Source: CBDCMJ01 sp965224325 (GTDB taxonomy: Bacteria > Chloroflexota > Dehalococcoidia > Lucifugimonadales > UBA3495). From it: a stretch of DNA of 64,000 nt. The stretch spans positions 62,001 to 126,000 of the forward strand of contig CBDCYT010000001.1 of assembly GCA_965224325.1 (NCBI GenBank). The letters run 5' to 3'. The notes beneath the pieces are model-generated. The model was given only the letters and a program-made list of their open reading frames with translations, ran no database searches and was not told where the DNA came from. This document shows, piece by piece, positions 44,137-51,920 of the stretch (its first letter is position 1; each line of letters opens with the position of its first letter). Made by a program: the position numbers and the translations under genes.

Positions 44137-45399
44137 TCAATCTAGGGCCGGGGCGCCTTCGGGTTGCGGCGCCGCCTCGACCTCCAGGTCCTCCTTGGGG
44201 ATGAGCACTCCCGCGGCCAGCACCCCCAAGGCCAAGACCGAGCAGATGACAAAGCCGGGGTTCAAGCTGCCGGTGACGTCCCGCAGCGCCCCCACGGCCA
44301 GGGGCATGGCGAAGGTGGTGAAGCCTTCCACGGTTACGAGGTATCCCCATATGAGGGCCACCTTCTCGGGGGTGGCGCCGCGCATCTCCATGGGCAGCGA
44401 CAGGAAGCTGGGAATGCACAGCCAAGAGAAGAAGCCCAGCGCGATGACCGCCAGGTAGATGGCGCCCAGGTTGGTCAGCAGGTAGGACCCGGGCCCGGCC
44501 AACAGTATCAACACGCCGGGCACTATGAAATACATTCTCTTGGAGCCGAAACGGCCCGGCAGGAAGCCTCCCAGCAACACCGAGAAGATGCCCACGAAGG
44601 GCACCAACCATAAGATTTTCCCGACATCTTTCAGCTCCATGCCCCGCACCTCGTTATAGAAGGTGGGGAGCCAGGTGCTCAGGGTGGTGTACTGGATCAT
44701 CAGCCCGGCGTTGGCGGCCACCACCAACAGGACGGTCTTGTTGGTGAGGACCTCTCTCAGCACCCGCCGGCTGATCACGGGTGCGGCAGGGCTGGCCGCG
44801 CCGGCGCGGCCTCCGAAGACCATCCATCCTGCGGTGGCGACTACGCCCAGTATGCTGAAGACGCTCAGGGCCGACTGCCATCCCATCACGTCGGACAGGC
44901 GCGCGGCGGCCAGCAGGGACACCGCGATTCCCACCGCCACCGCCCCGGTGTTGACGCCGTTCATGATGGCGACTTCCTTGGGGCTAAACCACCTCATGAG
45001 CATCGGGCCGCTGGCGGTGAACAATAACGCGATGCCCAACCCATACGCGCCGCGGAGGAGCAGCATGACCCAGACGTTGGGCACCACGTTGGTCAGCACC
45101 ATCAACGCCATGAGGGCCGAGCCCGCGGTGACGGCAGTGCGCAGGCCCATGCGGGAGACGATGACGCCGCCCGGAATTCCAAAGAAGGCGAAGGCCAGAA
45201 GGCCCAGGGTCACCACCATGCTGCCCACGGCGTTGCTGATGTCATAGTCGTCCATGATCAGCGGCAACACCGGGGAGGGAGAGTAGAAGTTGAGGCCTAG
45301 GGCCAGATATGACGTCACTAACAGGCCGGCGATGACGAAGCGGTACCTGCTGTTGAAGTCCTCTTGGGTAGTTGCCTGCTCGACTGACGGGGCGTCCAT
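44137..45399 (-). CDS. Major facilitator superfamily transporter
   Basis: 420 residues, 12 predicted membrane helices. The A-motif-like loop GIPGGVIVSRMGLRTAVTAG lies between TM2 and TM3, and the equivalent second-half loop is GGFLPGRFGSKRMY. The first helix starts at RFVIAGLLVTSYLALGLNF. It resembles the CynX/NNP-type or oxalate/formate antiporter-like MFS groups, all of small organic anions, but I cannot fix the substrate. It probably forms a two-gene unit with the carboxymuconolactone decarboxylase-like gene and may import its pathway substrate. Confidence 0.87.
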   Translation of the reverse strand: MDAPSVEQATTQEDFNSRYRFVIAGLLVTSYLALGLNFYSPSPVLPLIMDDYDISNAVGSMVVTLGLLAFAFFGIPGGVIVSRMGLRTAVTAGSALMALMVLTNVVPNVWVMLLLRGAYGLGIALLFTASGPMLMRWFSPKEVAIMNGVNTGAVAVGIAVSLLAAARLSDVMGWQSALSVFSILGVVATAGWMVFGGRAGAASPAAPVISRRVLREVLTNKTVLLVVAANAGLMIQYTTLSTWLPTFYNEVRGMELKDVGKILWLVPFVGIFSVLLGGFLPGRFGSKRMYFIVPGVLILLAGPGSYLLTNLGAIYLAVIALGFFSWLCIPSFLSLPMEMRGATPEKVALIWGYLVTVEGFTTFAMPLAVGALRDVTGSLNPGFVICSVLALGVLAAGVLIPKEDLEVEAAPQPEGAPALD

Positions 45400-46010
45400 G
45401 AGGTGTCTTTAATTATTCCTTACGGGTATTGCCGTTGAAATCGGCATGATTTAGACAGTGGCGACGCCGACATCAGCATTCTGAATGGCGACCAATCGCT
45501 ATCAGTGTTCCAATTCGCCTAGGCCCGCCCTCGCACCATTCGAGGGCCAGGTACAAGCCTCGAAGGCGGCCCACCGGCGGCTAGGGCCGGGCGTTTAGAA
45601 GTTTGCCCAGCAGGGATGACGTCGCCTCAGGCCATGGGGTTTGGGCGAAAGTATACACAGAAACCCGGTGTCCCGCCACTGGGAACCCGCCGTTAGCCAG
45701 GGCTTTTCATTATTCCGTCATTCCAGCCTTCTGTAATTCCCGCCCTCCGTGATTGCCATGAAAATAGCCGTTTTCATATACATACGCGGCCCAGAGGGCC
45801 ATCCGCAATTCTCGCGTTCTGTCATTCCCGCCTTCTGTCATTGCCCTGAAAATAGCGGTTTTCATAGCCATACGTGGCCCTTGGCCATCCCCAATTCCCA
45901 CGAAGCTTGTCCCCGGCCCCGATCGGGGAGCGGGAATCCAGAAAGGTAGGATACTGGAGGACTTAACTTTATCAGACAAGCTCTGAGGTGACCACGTGTG
46001 GGAATATTAA
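45400..46010. repeat. Repeat-rich intergenic region next to the IS element
   Basis: Contains two copies of a ~55-base unit with the hairpin ATGAAAATAGCCGTTTTCAT (45758-45778; imperfect copy at 45848-45868) and CATTCCCGCC-like blocks. At its right end is the repeat-end segment GGGAGCGGGAATCCAGAAAG through CAGACAAGCTC (45928-45983). The same tail is at 59138-59193. It is followed by GAGGTGACCACGTGTGGG, a damaged copy of the start of the DUF2277 gene at 59204. Confidence 0.65.
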
Positions 46011-47197
46011 GGATACTCTGAAAAAGTCCGTGGATTGCGGCGTAGTAAGGCTGGAGAAGCCGATGCCGGCGGGGAGAGTGAGAGTTGATGGACCAGCCAA
46101 CCTTTGCGGACCTGGAATACCAGGGGAAGAAGCGCAAGACCCGTCGAGAGTTGTCCCTGGAACGCATGGAGGGTCTGATTCCCTGGCAGCGACTGGAGGA
46201 GCGCATCCGGCCTTTCTATCCCAAGACGGGCCGAGGACGCCGACCCTACGACCTATCGGCAATGCTGCGGGTCCATTGCGTCCAGGTATTCTACAATCTG
46301 AGCGACCCTGAGATGGAAGACTTGCTGTACGAAGCGGAGTCGGTGCGGCGGTTCGTGGGTCTGCGGCTGAGCGACCCGCTGCCCGGCGAGAGCACGATAT
46401 TGCACTTCCGCCATCTGCTGGAGCGGCACGGCTTGGGCCTGGGCCTGTTCCAAGAGATAAACGCTCATCTGGAGTCCCAAGGGCTGCGGGTGTGGGAGGG
46501 AACCATAGTGGACGCCACTATCATTGAGGCGTCGTCGTCTACGAAGAATCGATCCGGAATGCGGGACCCGGAGAAGCATCAGGTAAAGAAAGGGAACCAA
46601 TATCACTTCGGGATGAAGCCGCACATCGGGATGGACGCGGCCACAGGTCTGGTGCACTGCCACTCAACTACGCCAGCCAACGTGCATGACGTGACGGAGG
46701 CCCACCACCTGCTGCATGGAGGAGAGTCGCGGGTGTGGGGCGATGCCGGGTACGTGGGGGTGCAGAAGCGGGAGGAGAACCGGGAGTTGGCGGTGGAGTG
46801 GCAGGTGGCGCTGAAGCCGGAGCAGCGGCGGAAGCTGGAGCCGGGGAGTCTGGAAGCCCTGAGGGAGAAGGTCAAGGCGTCGGTCCGGGCCAAGGTGGAA
46901 CACCCCTCCCTGGACGTGAAAAGGCGCTTCGATTACGCCAAGGTAAGCGACCGGGGCCTGGCCAAGAACACGGAGAGCCAGGCCCTCGTGCTGGGGTTAT
47001 CCAACCTGAAGGCCGCCCAACGATGCCTGGCCGTTTAACCCGGGGGTGAGTGGGCCCAAGGCCCCGGGTTGGACCCGAAAGAGAGTCTGGGGCAGGGCGG
47101 GAAAGGCCTTAACAGACGCCAAATCGAGGGGCGAGAACCTCTCTGAACCCCCGCCCGGTTAGAAAGACCGGCAGATGCCCAGTTGTTCAGAGTATTC
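46011..47197 (+). mobile_element. Complete IS5-family insertion sequence
   Basis: The ends are GGATACTCTGAA (46011-46022) and the complement of GAATACTCTGAA (47186-47197), 11 of 12 matching. TTAA directly flanks both ends (46007-46010 and 47198-47201), a target duplication fitting the YTAR preference of IS5. One intact transposase gene fills most of the 1187 bp. It has inserted into a TTAA within what looks like the start of a DUF2277 gene copy. Confidence 0.88.
46088..47038 (+). CDS. IS5-family transposase
   Basis: 316 residues. The N-terminal DUF772-type domain is GLIPWQRLEERIRPFYPKTG, then PYDLSAMLRVHCVQVFYNLS. The DDE residues are in GTIVDATIIEA, VWGDAGYVGV and a late Glu in SVRAKVEHPSLDVKRRF. 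The segment KNRSGMRDPEKHQVKKGNQY, then HFGMKPHIGMDAATG is typical of the IS5 (IS903/IS1031-like) group. There are no stops or frameshifts, so it is likely active. ATG 46088 follows GGGGAGAG by about 8 bases. A truncated relative lies at 17585-17743. Confidence 0.93.
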   Translation: MDQPTFADLEYQGKKRKTRRELSLERMEGLIPWQRLEERIRPFYPKTGRGRRPYDLSAMLRVHCVQVFYNLSDPEMEDLLYEAESVRRFVGLRLSDPLPGESTILHFRHLLERHGLGLGLFQEINAHLESQGLRVWEGTIVDATIIEASSSTKNRSGMRDPEKHQVKKGNQYHFGMKPHIGMDAATGLVHCHSTTPANVHDVTEAHHLLHGGESRVWGDAGYVGVQKREENRELAVEWQVALKPEQRRKLEPGSLEALREKVKASVRAKVEHPSLDVKRRFDYAKVSDRGLAKNTESQALVLGLSNLKAAQRCLAV

Positions 47198-47201
47198 TTA
47201 A

Positions 47202-47868
47202 GTAACGAAGCCCTGCATTACCTGCGCGTTGCTCCTCGACAGCTTGGCTCGAGGACAAGGACTTGAGATTCCTCACTGCGCTCCGCTCCGTTTCGGAATG
47301 ACAGTCCAGGGAGCGTGAAGACGTATATCGTAGTGTGAACAGGCCCTAGAAGCCTGGCCGCAAAGCCATTGGCCGCGTTTCTTGCCGATTCAAGCAGACA
47401 CATTCCAGTCTTATACAGCACGATGGCATACGATAGACGTCTCAGAACTCCAATATAACATCGGCAATCGACGTTCAGAAAATGACCGTTGAGGGAGAGT
47501 CGGGGTTCCCGGCCACGTTTCTAGTCGGCGCCGGTGAATCCCAGCCTATCTGTAGAGCCGGTGGGGCAAGTCTCGGAGGCATTCACAGCAGCCGCTTTCC
47601 GCGTTGCCCTGCCCTGTGGGCCTTGATTGATGCGATTCCTACCGCTGGAGGCAGAGCCGACGTGGTCAACGCAGGGCTTAGACCCCTGCGTTGTTGCAGT
47701 CCTCGTGTCCGCTCAACCCGGCCTTGTTCATTGGTGGACAGCTATGGCCAGTGTCCGGCACTAGGGGGCCGTTGCTGGTATCCGATTGTGTTGCCAGGTC
47801 CGGCCTTTTACCCGGCTTCGGTGTGGCTCACGTTTGCGAATCGACGGCGATCTGAGGCAAACCCAGAC
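47202..47868. other. Intergenic, repeat-like
   Basis: Has a GAGATTCCTCACTGCGCTCC-type segment (about 47265-47300) continuing to TTTCGGAATGACA, which looks like a REP-type unit. No supported gene. Confidence 0.35.
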
Positions 47869-48549
47869 CTAAGCGTCGGGGTCGACGATGGTTATGTCGC
47901 CCGACACCATGTCGCCGGTGAAGTCGAACTCTGGGCCGAAGATGGCGTGGTTGATGGGGGCTTCATCCTCGTCGAAGAACGCCCTGAACACGAAGGAATC
48001 GTTTGCGTTACCGGCGCCACCGTCAATGGCGATGACCTCAAAGCTTGCCGGCTCGAAAGCCTCCCTGCCACCGATCTTGGTGCCAGCCACCCCCGCCTCG
48101 GTGGCGCAGTCAAAGTCCCCCTCCATCACTGCCTGAGTCTCCCCATCGCTCAACGTGCTGATCTCAAAGGAGGCGATATCCGTGGCCTTCATTAGCATGA
48201 AGAAGGTGTTGGGCTCAATGAAGACCTCGCCCATAGCGTAGGTGGGCATTACGAAACCAACGGGGACATTGTCCACACGGCAGAAAGCGTAGTTGGTGCC
48301 GAAGCCGAAGACCTCGTCCATTCGCACCGTGGGGTTTCCGGCCTCATCGGGCATCATCTTAACGTTGGCGCCGCCGCCGGAGGCCGTGTGCTGCGACAGG
48401 CGCAACACCTTTTCATTGGCAGTGGAGAGCTCGCTTTCCAAAGATGCAACCTTGGCGTTGGCCGAATCCAATTCAGCCTGGTTGGACCCGCAGGATACGA
48501 GGCCGACGGCCAGCAACATGGCCAGCGCAGGAAGTAGCAAAATTTTCAT
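47869..48549 (-). CDS. Lipoprotein with short coiled coil, unknown function
   Basis: 226 residues. The signal peptide ends in LAVGLVSCGS (Cys20 lipidation). Residues about 24-52 form a coiled coil (ELDSANAKVASLESELSTAN), then a Gly-rich hinge and a ~160-residue beta-rich domain (VGFVMPTYAMGEVFIEPNTF, then SFVFRAFFDEDEAPINHAIF). Two Cys in the domain (AFCRVDN, DFDCATE) could pair. No family recognised. ATG 48549 is preceded by AAGAGGATAAGCC. It is alone in a gene-poor stretch. Confidence 0.7.
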   Translation of the reverse strand: MKILLLPALAMLLAVGLVSCGSNQAELDSANAKVASLESELSTANEKVLRLSQHTASGGGANVKMMPDEAGNPTVRMDEVFGFGTNYAFCRVDNVPVGFVMPTYAMGEVFIEPNTFFMLMKATDIASFEISTLSDGETQAVMEGDFDCATEAGVAGTKIGGREAFEPASFEVIAIDGGAGNANDSFVFRAFFDEDEAPINHAIFGPEFDFTGDMVSGDITIVDPDA

Positions 48550-49776
48550 GGCTTATCCTCTTAAACTGATAAATATGAAGCTTCAACCACACGAAAAAGG
48601 AGTCGATTGGCGGGATGTTATGACTAAACTCCCGGAATGTCAACGTGAACCGGCCAATTGGCCAATTTACGCGGGCTTTTCATTATCGAAGTAAACGGCC
48701 GGGGCGGCCGCGCTACGTTGTCGGCACGTCGTCGCCGGACCGAGCTTTCATCAGACCGCTAGATCGGCCATATGACCGGAACCCGGGGCTACTAGAGGTA
48801 AGGGCGGTCCTCCCCTGTTGGGGTTCCCTGGGCCCCGGCTTTGATCGGGAAGACGGGTTGGCTACCACGGCGCGGGCGAGAATGGAAATGCCCTGGCCAA
48901 TCGGACGTCCTCCACATTTTCCCCGGGGCATGGCCAATAGCCCTAGTCAATGCCTCCCCACATGGTCTGCCTTGTCCTCCGGTTACGCGGGTCAACGCCC
49001 GAGGGCTGGGTTATTCGTCCTTGGTTTCGTCCACGACGGCGAACAGCCCAGATCACCGGGTCCGCGAACACGGGACCGACATCCAGGCCGATTTTCAGGG
49101 CGATGGTATGCGATGCGGCCCACAAAAGAGCTTGCGGCCTGGCGTTCCGGTTGCCACGTGCCGCCTCGCTCGGAAGTGCCGCTCCGGGGCCGCGAGAAAC
49201 AGACCCCCAACCCGCCAGGGCATCTCCGGACGCCACGCCGCCGGGATTCCGCCGGCGACGGGCCTACGCTGGTGCCACTGACATCCTGGTGTCAGCACTA
49301 GGAGGACAAAGAAGATGGACCGCCCGCCCCGGTACGACTGGTATCCCGGGACGCACCTGGCAGCCGGCGCGGTGTTACCGGACTCCGACCTCCTCCGGGA
49401 TGACGACGGGGAACCGTCTCGACAGCCAGGTCCGTGCGCCCCGGAAGGCCGCGGCAATGCCGGCGAAAGGCCGGCCGCGTACTCGATGCGGGGCTGAAAT
49501 GCGGAAACGTCCCGTCTCCGTGACGTTTCCGGCCGAGGACTACTCCAAGTGCGGCCGCAAATTTGCGCCGTCTTCGACAAGGTCACCGGAGAACCCCAAC
49601 AGAAGCGACTTATGGTCTATAATTGTCCCGTGGAGACCTATCTTGGCACCCTGCAGCCCCGCAGCATGGTGAAATGTGGACTCGCGTGGGAGACGAACCT
49701 TAGACTCAAGCCCCCTTGTCGACTAGGCCTCCTGTCCCTAACATAGGCGAGGGAGCCCGCGCGGAGGGTGACGACG
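48550..49776. other. Long GC-rich stretch without a supportable gene
   Basis: About 1.2 kb with many overlapping open frames on both strands, all Arg/Pro/Gly-rich as expected from random GC-rich DNA. None has both a ribosome site and a conserved-looking sequence. It could be decayed coding DNA. Confidence 0.45.
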
Positions 49777-50793
49777 ATGCAGATACGCGACGGCGCTATC
49801 GCCGTTAAGAAGACGTGGCTGTTGGCCGTCCTGGCCTTGGTTGTTGCTTTTGGCGCCGGGTTCGCGGCGGCATGGGGAGTATTCGGCTCGGGTTCCACCT
49901 CGTCCCAGGCCTCGAGTCCCGGCGCCCTTGAGCAACCCTCCGGTTCCTCGCCGGAGGCTGCCGCCGGCGGCGTTGATGAGGCGCCATCCCGGCCTCCGGT
50001 GATCAGCACGGAGCAGTTGCACCCTATCGTCAGTGCTCCGGAGATGCGGATCATCGACCTGCGCACCCCCGCAAAGTTTGCCCGGGGCCACATTCCCTTC
50101 GCATTGAGTCTCCCCTCCAAGTCCCTGCTGGACCCGGACGCACGGATAAAGGGCGCCCTGGTAAGCGACGAACAGGTGGCCGAGACCTTCGGCTGGCTGG
50201 GCATAGGCAAAGACAGCTACGTGGTGCTCTATGATGACAAGGGTGGGTACCAGGCGTCCAGGGTTTTCTGGAAGCTCCGGCACTTCGGCCACCGGCAGGT
50301 GAGCGTGCTGGACGGCGGCTTTCCCAAGTGGGAGAGCGAAGACCGGGAGATAAGCCTAGCCACCGCGGCGGTGACCCCGGGGATATTTCCCGTCGAGTTG
50401 GCGCCCCAGCGGTTGGCCACCGCGGACTGGATCCTGGACCACCACAGCGACCCCGAGGTGCTCATACTCGACGTGCGGCCCGGGAGAAGATACGGGGAGC
50501 GCCACATTCCCGGCGCCCTCAACCTGTACTGGAAAGAGACGCGGAACCGAAACGGCACGCTGCGGGACCTGGAGGACCTGCGGGAGCTGTTCGAAAGTAA
50601 AGGTATAACCAAAGACAAGACAATCGTGACCTACTGCCAGGGCGGGGAACACAACGCGCATACCTACTTCGTGCTAAAAGTCCTAGGCTATCCCACAGTA
50701 CGAAGCTACGAGGAGGCATGGCCCGGGTGGAGCATCGACGGCCTGCCGGTCATCTCAGGTCCCAGTCCGGGCGCATTCGGCACAGGTGGCTAG
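49777..50793 (+). CDS. Membrane-anchored tandem rhodanese (sulfurtransferase)
   Basis: 338 residues. The N-terminal anchor (TWLLAVLALVVAFGAGFAAA, then WGVF) and a Ser/Pro/Ala linker precede two rhodanese domains. Domain 1 is MRIIDLRTPAKFARGHIPFA with YDDKGGYQASR in place of an active Cys. Domain 2 is LILDVRPGRRYGERHIPGAL with the catalytic Cys287 in TYCQGGEHNAH. That is the TST/SseA-type layout, but exported and anchored outside the membrane, with a different active loop (CQGGEHNAH). ATG 49777 has GGAGG nine bases upstream. The small Cys-rich peptide gene starts 13 bases after its stop, and the anchor resembles that of the DsbA-like protein at 51059. Confidence 0.87.
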   Translation: MQIRDGAIAVKKTWLLAVLALVVAFGAGFAAAWGVFGSGSTSSQASSPGALEQPSGSSPEAAAGGVDEAPSRPPVISTEQLHPIVSAPEMRIIDLRTPAKFARGHIPFALSLPSKSLLDPDARIKGALVSDEQVAETFGWLGIGKDSYVVLYDDKGGYQASRVFWKLRHFGHRQVSVLDGGFPKWESEDREISLATAAVTPGIFPVELAPQRLATADWILDHHSDPEVLILDVRPGRRYGERHIPGALNLYWKETRNRNGTLRDLEDLRELFESKGITKDKTIVTYCQGGEHNAHTYFVLKVLGYPTVRSYEEAWPGWSIDGLPVISGPSPGAFGTGG

Positions 50794-50806
50794 TTAGCGC
50801 CACGTC

Positions 50807-51001
50807 ATGAAAAAGTACACGTTGTCATCCGTCATCGTGCTGATCATGGTGGCGGTGGCCATATCGATGTCCTCCATCGGCTGGGTGTCGGGCGCGGACC
50901 ACGCCCCGGCGGCCGTGGCAAGGACTTTCGTACAGGACGAACTGCAGGCTTGCGACGGGTCCGGGGGAGCCAATTGCTGCTCATACGTGCCCCTGAACTG
51001 A
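50807..51001 (+). CDS. Small exported Cys-rich peptide
   Basis: 64 residues. A signal peptide (MKKYTLSSVIVLIMVAVAIS, hydrophobic to about 27) with cleavage likely after VSGA leaves a mature peptide of ~34 residues. This ends in ELQACDGSGGANCCSYVPLN, with three Cys in a Gly/Asn-rich C-terminus. I do not recognise it. It is sandwiched between an exported rhodanese and an exported DsbA-like protein, both of which act on Cys thiols, so it may be their substrate or a sulfur carrier. The ribosome site is weak. The stop is TGA, and the same frame stays open beyond it into the next gene. Confidence 0.55.
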   Translation: MKKYTLSSVIVLIMVAVAISMSSIGWVSGADHAPAAVARTFVQDELQACDGSGGANCCSYVPLN

Positions 51002-51058
51002 CGACTCCCCGTCCACGGGACAAACCGGCCGCATGATAAGGAAGCGAGCCCCTACGGG

Positions 51059-51781
51059 ATGAACATGCGGACGGGCGATGGCACCATCACCGTAAGAACG
51101 GCCGACCTGTTCGTAGTCGTGATCGTGCTGATCGCCTTTGGCTGCGGATTTGCGGTGGCCTGGGGAGTGTACCGTTTGGCTTCGACCCCGCCCCAGGTTG
51201 CAAATCCAAGCTCGCTGCAACGGCCCCCGCTTGCTCTGCCGACGCCCGCTGCGGCGGAACTCGTGGACATCGACATAGAGGGACGGCCGTTCCTGGGACC
51301 CGGGGACGCCCCGGTTACCTTTATTGAATTCGTGGACTACCAGTGCCCATTCTGCGGCCACCACGCCCGGGAGGTCCTGCCCCAACTCCTTCGAGAGTAC
51401 GGGGACACGCTGAAATACGTGACCATCAACTTCCCTATATCCGCATTGCATCACAACGCGCAAAAGTCGGCGGAGGCTACGGAGTGCGCCCGCGACCAGG
51501 GGCAATACTGGGAGTACCACGACATACTGTTCGAGAATCAAGACGACCAAGGGCTTGAGAGTCTGAGCCGGTATGCCGACGACTTGGGCCTGGACACAAA
51601 GGTCTTCACCCGTTGTGTGGAGAGTGGGGACAAGACCATGATCGTGTTTGAGAACTACCAGGCCGGCCTCGATTACGGCGTCCGGGCAACTCCAACATTC
51701 TTCATCAACGGCCGGACGTTGGTTGGGGCCGTCCCCTTCAATATCTTGCAGGCGCTAATCAACGATGCTATCAACGAGTAG
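51059..51781 (+). CDS. Membrane-anchored DsbA-family thiol oxidoreductase
   Basis: 240 residues. The N-terminal anchor (LFVVVIVLIAFGCGFAVAWG) and a Pro/Ala linker lead to a DsbA/BdbD-like thioredoxin domain with CPFC (Cys96, Cys99) in FIEFVDYQCPFCGHH. The helical insert is NAQKSAEATECARDQGQYWE and the cis-Pro loop GVRATPTFFINGRTLVGAV. It should form or isomerise disulfides outside the membrane, often with VKOR or DsbB-like partners that are not seen here. The anchor shares the pattern DGxIxV, then AFGxGFAxAWGV, with the rhodanese at 49777. ATG 51059 or ATG 51065; a GGAAG lies about 15 bases upstream. Confidence 0.88.
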   Translation: MNMRTGDGTITVRTADLFVVVIVLIAFGCGFAVAWGVYRLASTPPQVANPSSLQRPPLALPTPAAAELVDIDIEGRPFLGPGDAPVTFIEFVDYQCPFCGHHAREVLPQLLREYGDTLKYVTINFPISALHHNAQKSAEATECARDQGQYWEYHDILFENQDDQGLESLSRYADDLGLDTKVFTRCVESGDKTMIVFENYQAGLDYGVRATPTFFINGRTLVGAVPFNILQALINDAINE

Positions 51782-51860
51782 GCAGGCCGAACCCAGGAAC
51801 TCGGGAAAAGCTAGGGCCGGGCACCCAAAAGGAAAGGCCCTGAATTGGCCCCGTGGGGTA

Positions 51861-51888
51861 TTGACAGGCGCCGCCGCCGCTATATAAC
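51861..51888 (+). promoter_or_regulatory. Promoter of sugar ABC operon 1
   Basis: TTGACA (51861-51866), 16-base spacer and TATAAC (51883-51888), 33 bases before the first binding-protein gene. A strong sigma-70-like match. Confidence 0.75.
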
Positions 51889-51920
51889 ATGGCCGCAATC
51901 CTAAGGCGGGAGGCTTCTAA

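Noticed and set aside
44117..44154. GC-rich inverted repeat (GCCCCGGCCCT and its complement) as a terminator between the MFS and carboxymuconolactone decarboxylase-like genes
   Set aside because: One arm lies inside the last codons of the MFS gene and no T-run follows on the minus strand. It could be an attenuator but is not a supportable terminator.
48600..49760. Several overlapping open frames of 60-240 codons on both strands
   Set aside because: They are Arg/Pro/Gly-rich, overlap each other in several frames and lack ribosome sites, as expected from GC-rich non-coding DNA.
50999..51058. The Cys-rich peptide gene and the DsbA-like gene are in the same frame, separated only by a TGA (second possible selenocysteine readthrough)
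   Set aside because: The DsbA-like protein has its own start and an N-terminal anchor matching that of the rhodanese. The linker between the TGA and ATG 51059 has no conserved-looking sequence, so the open frame is most simply chance.
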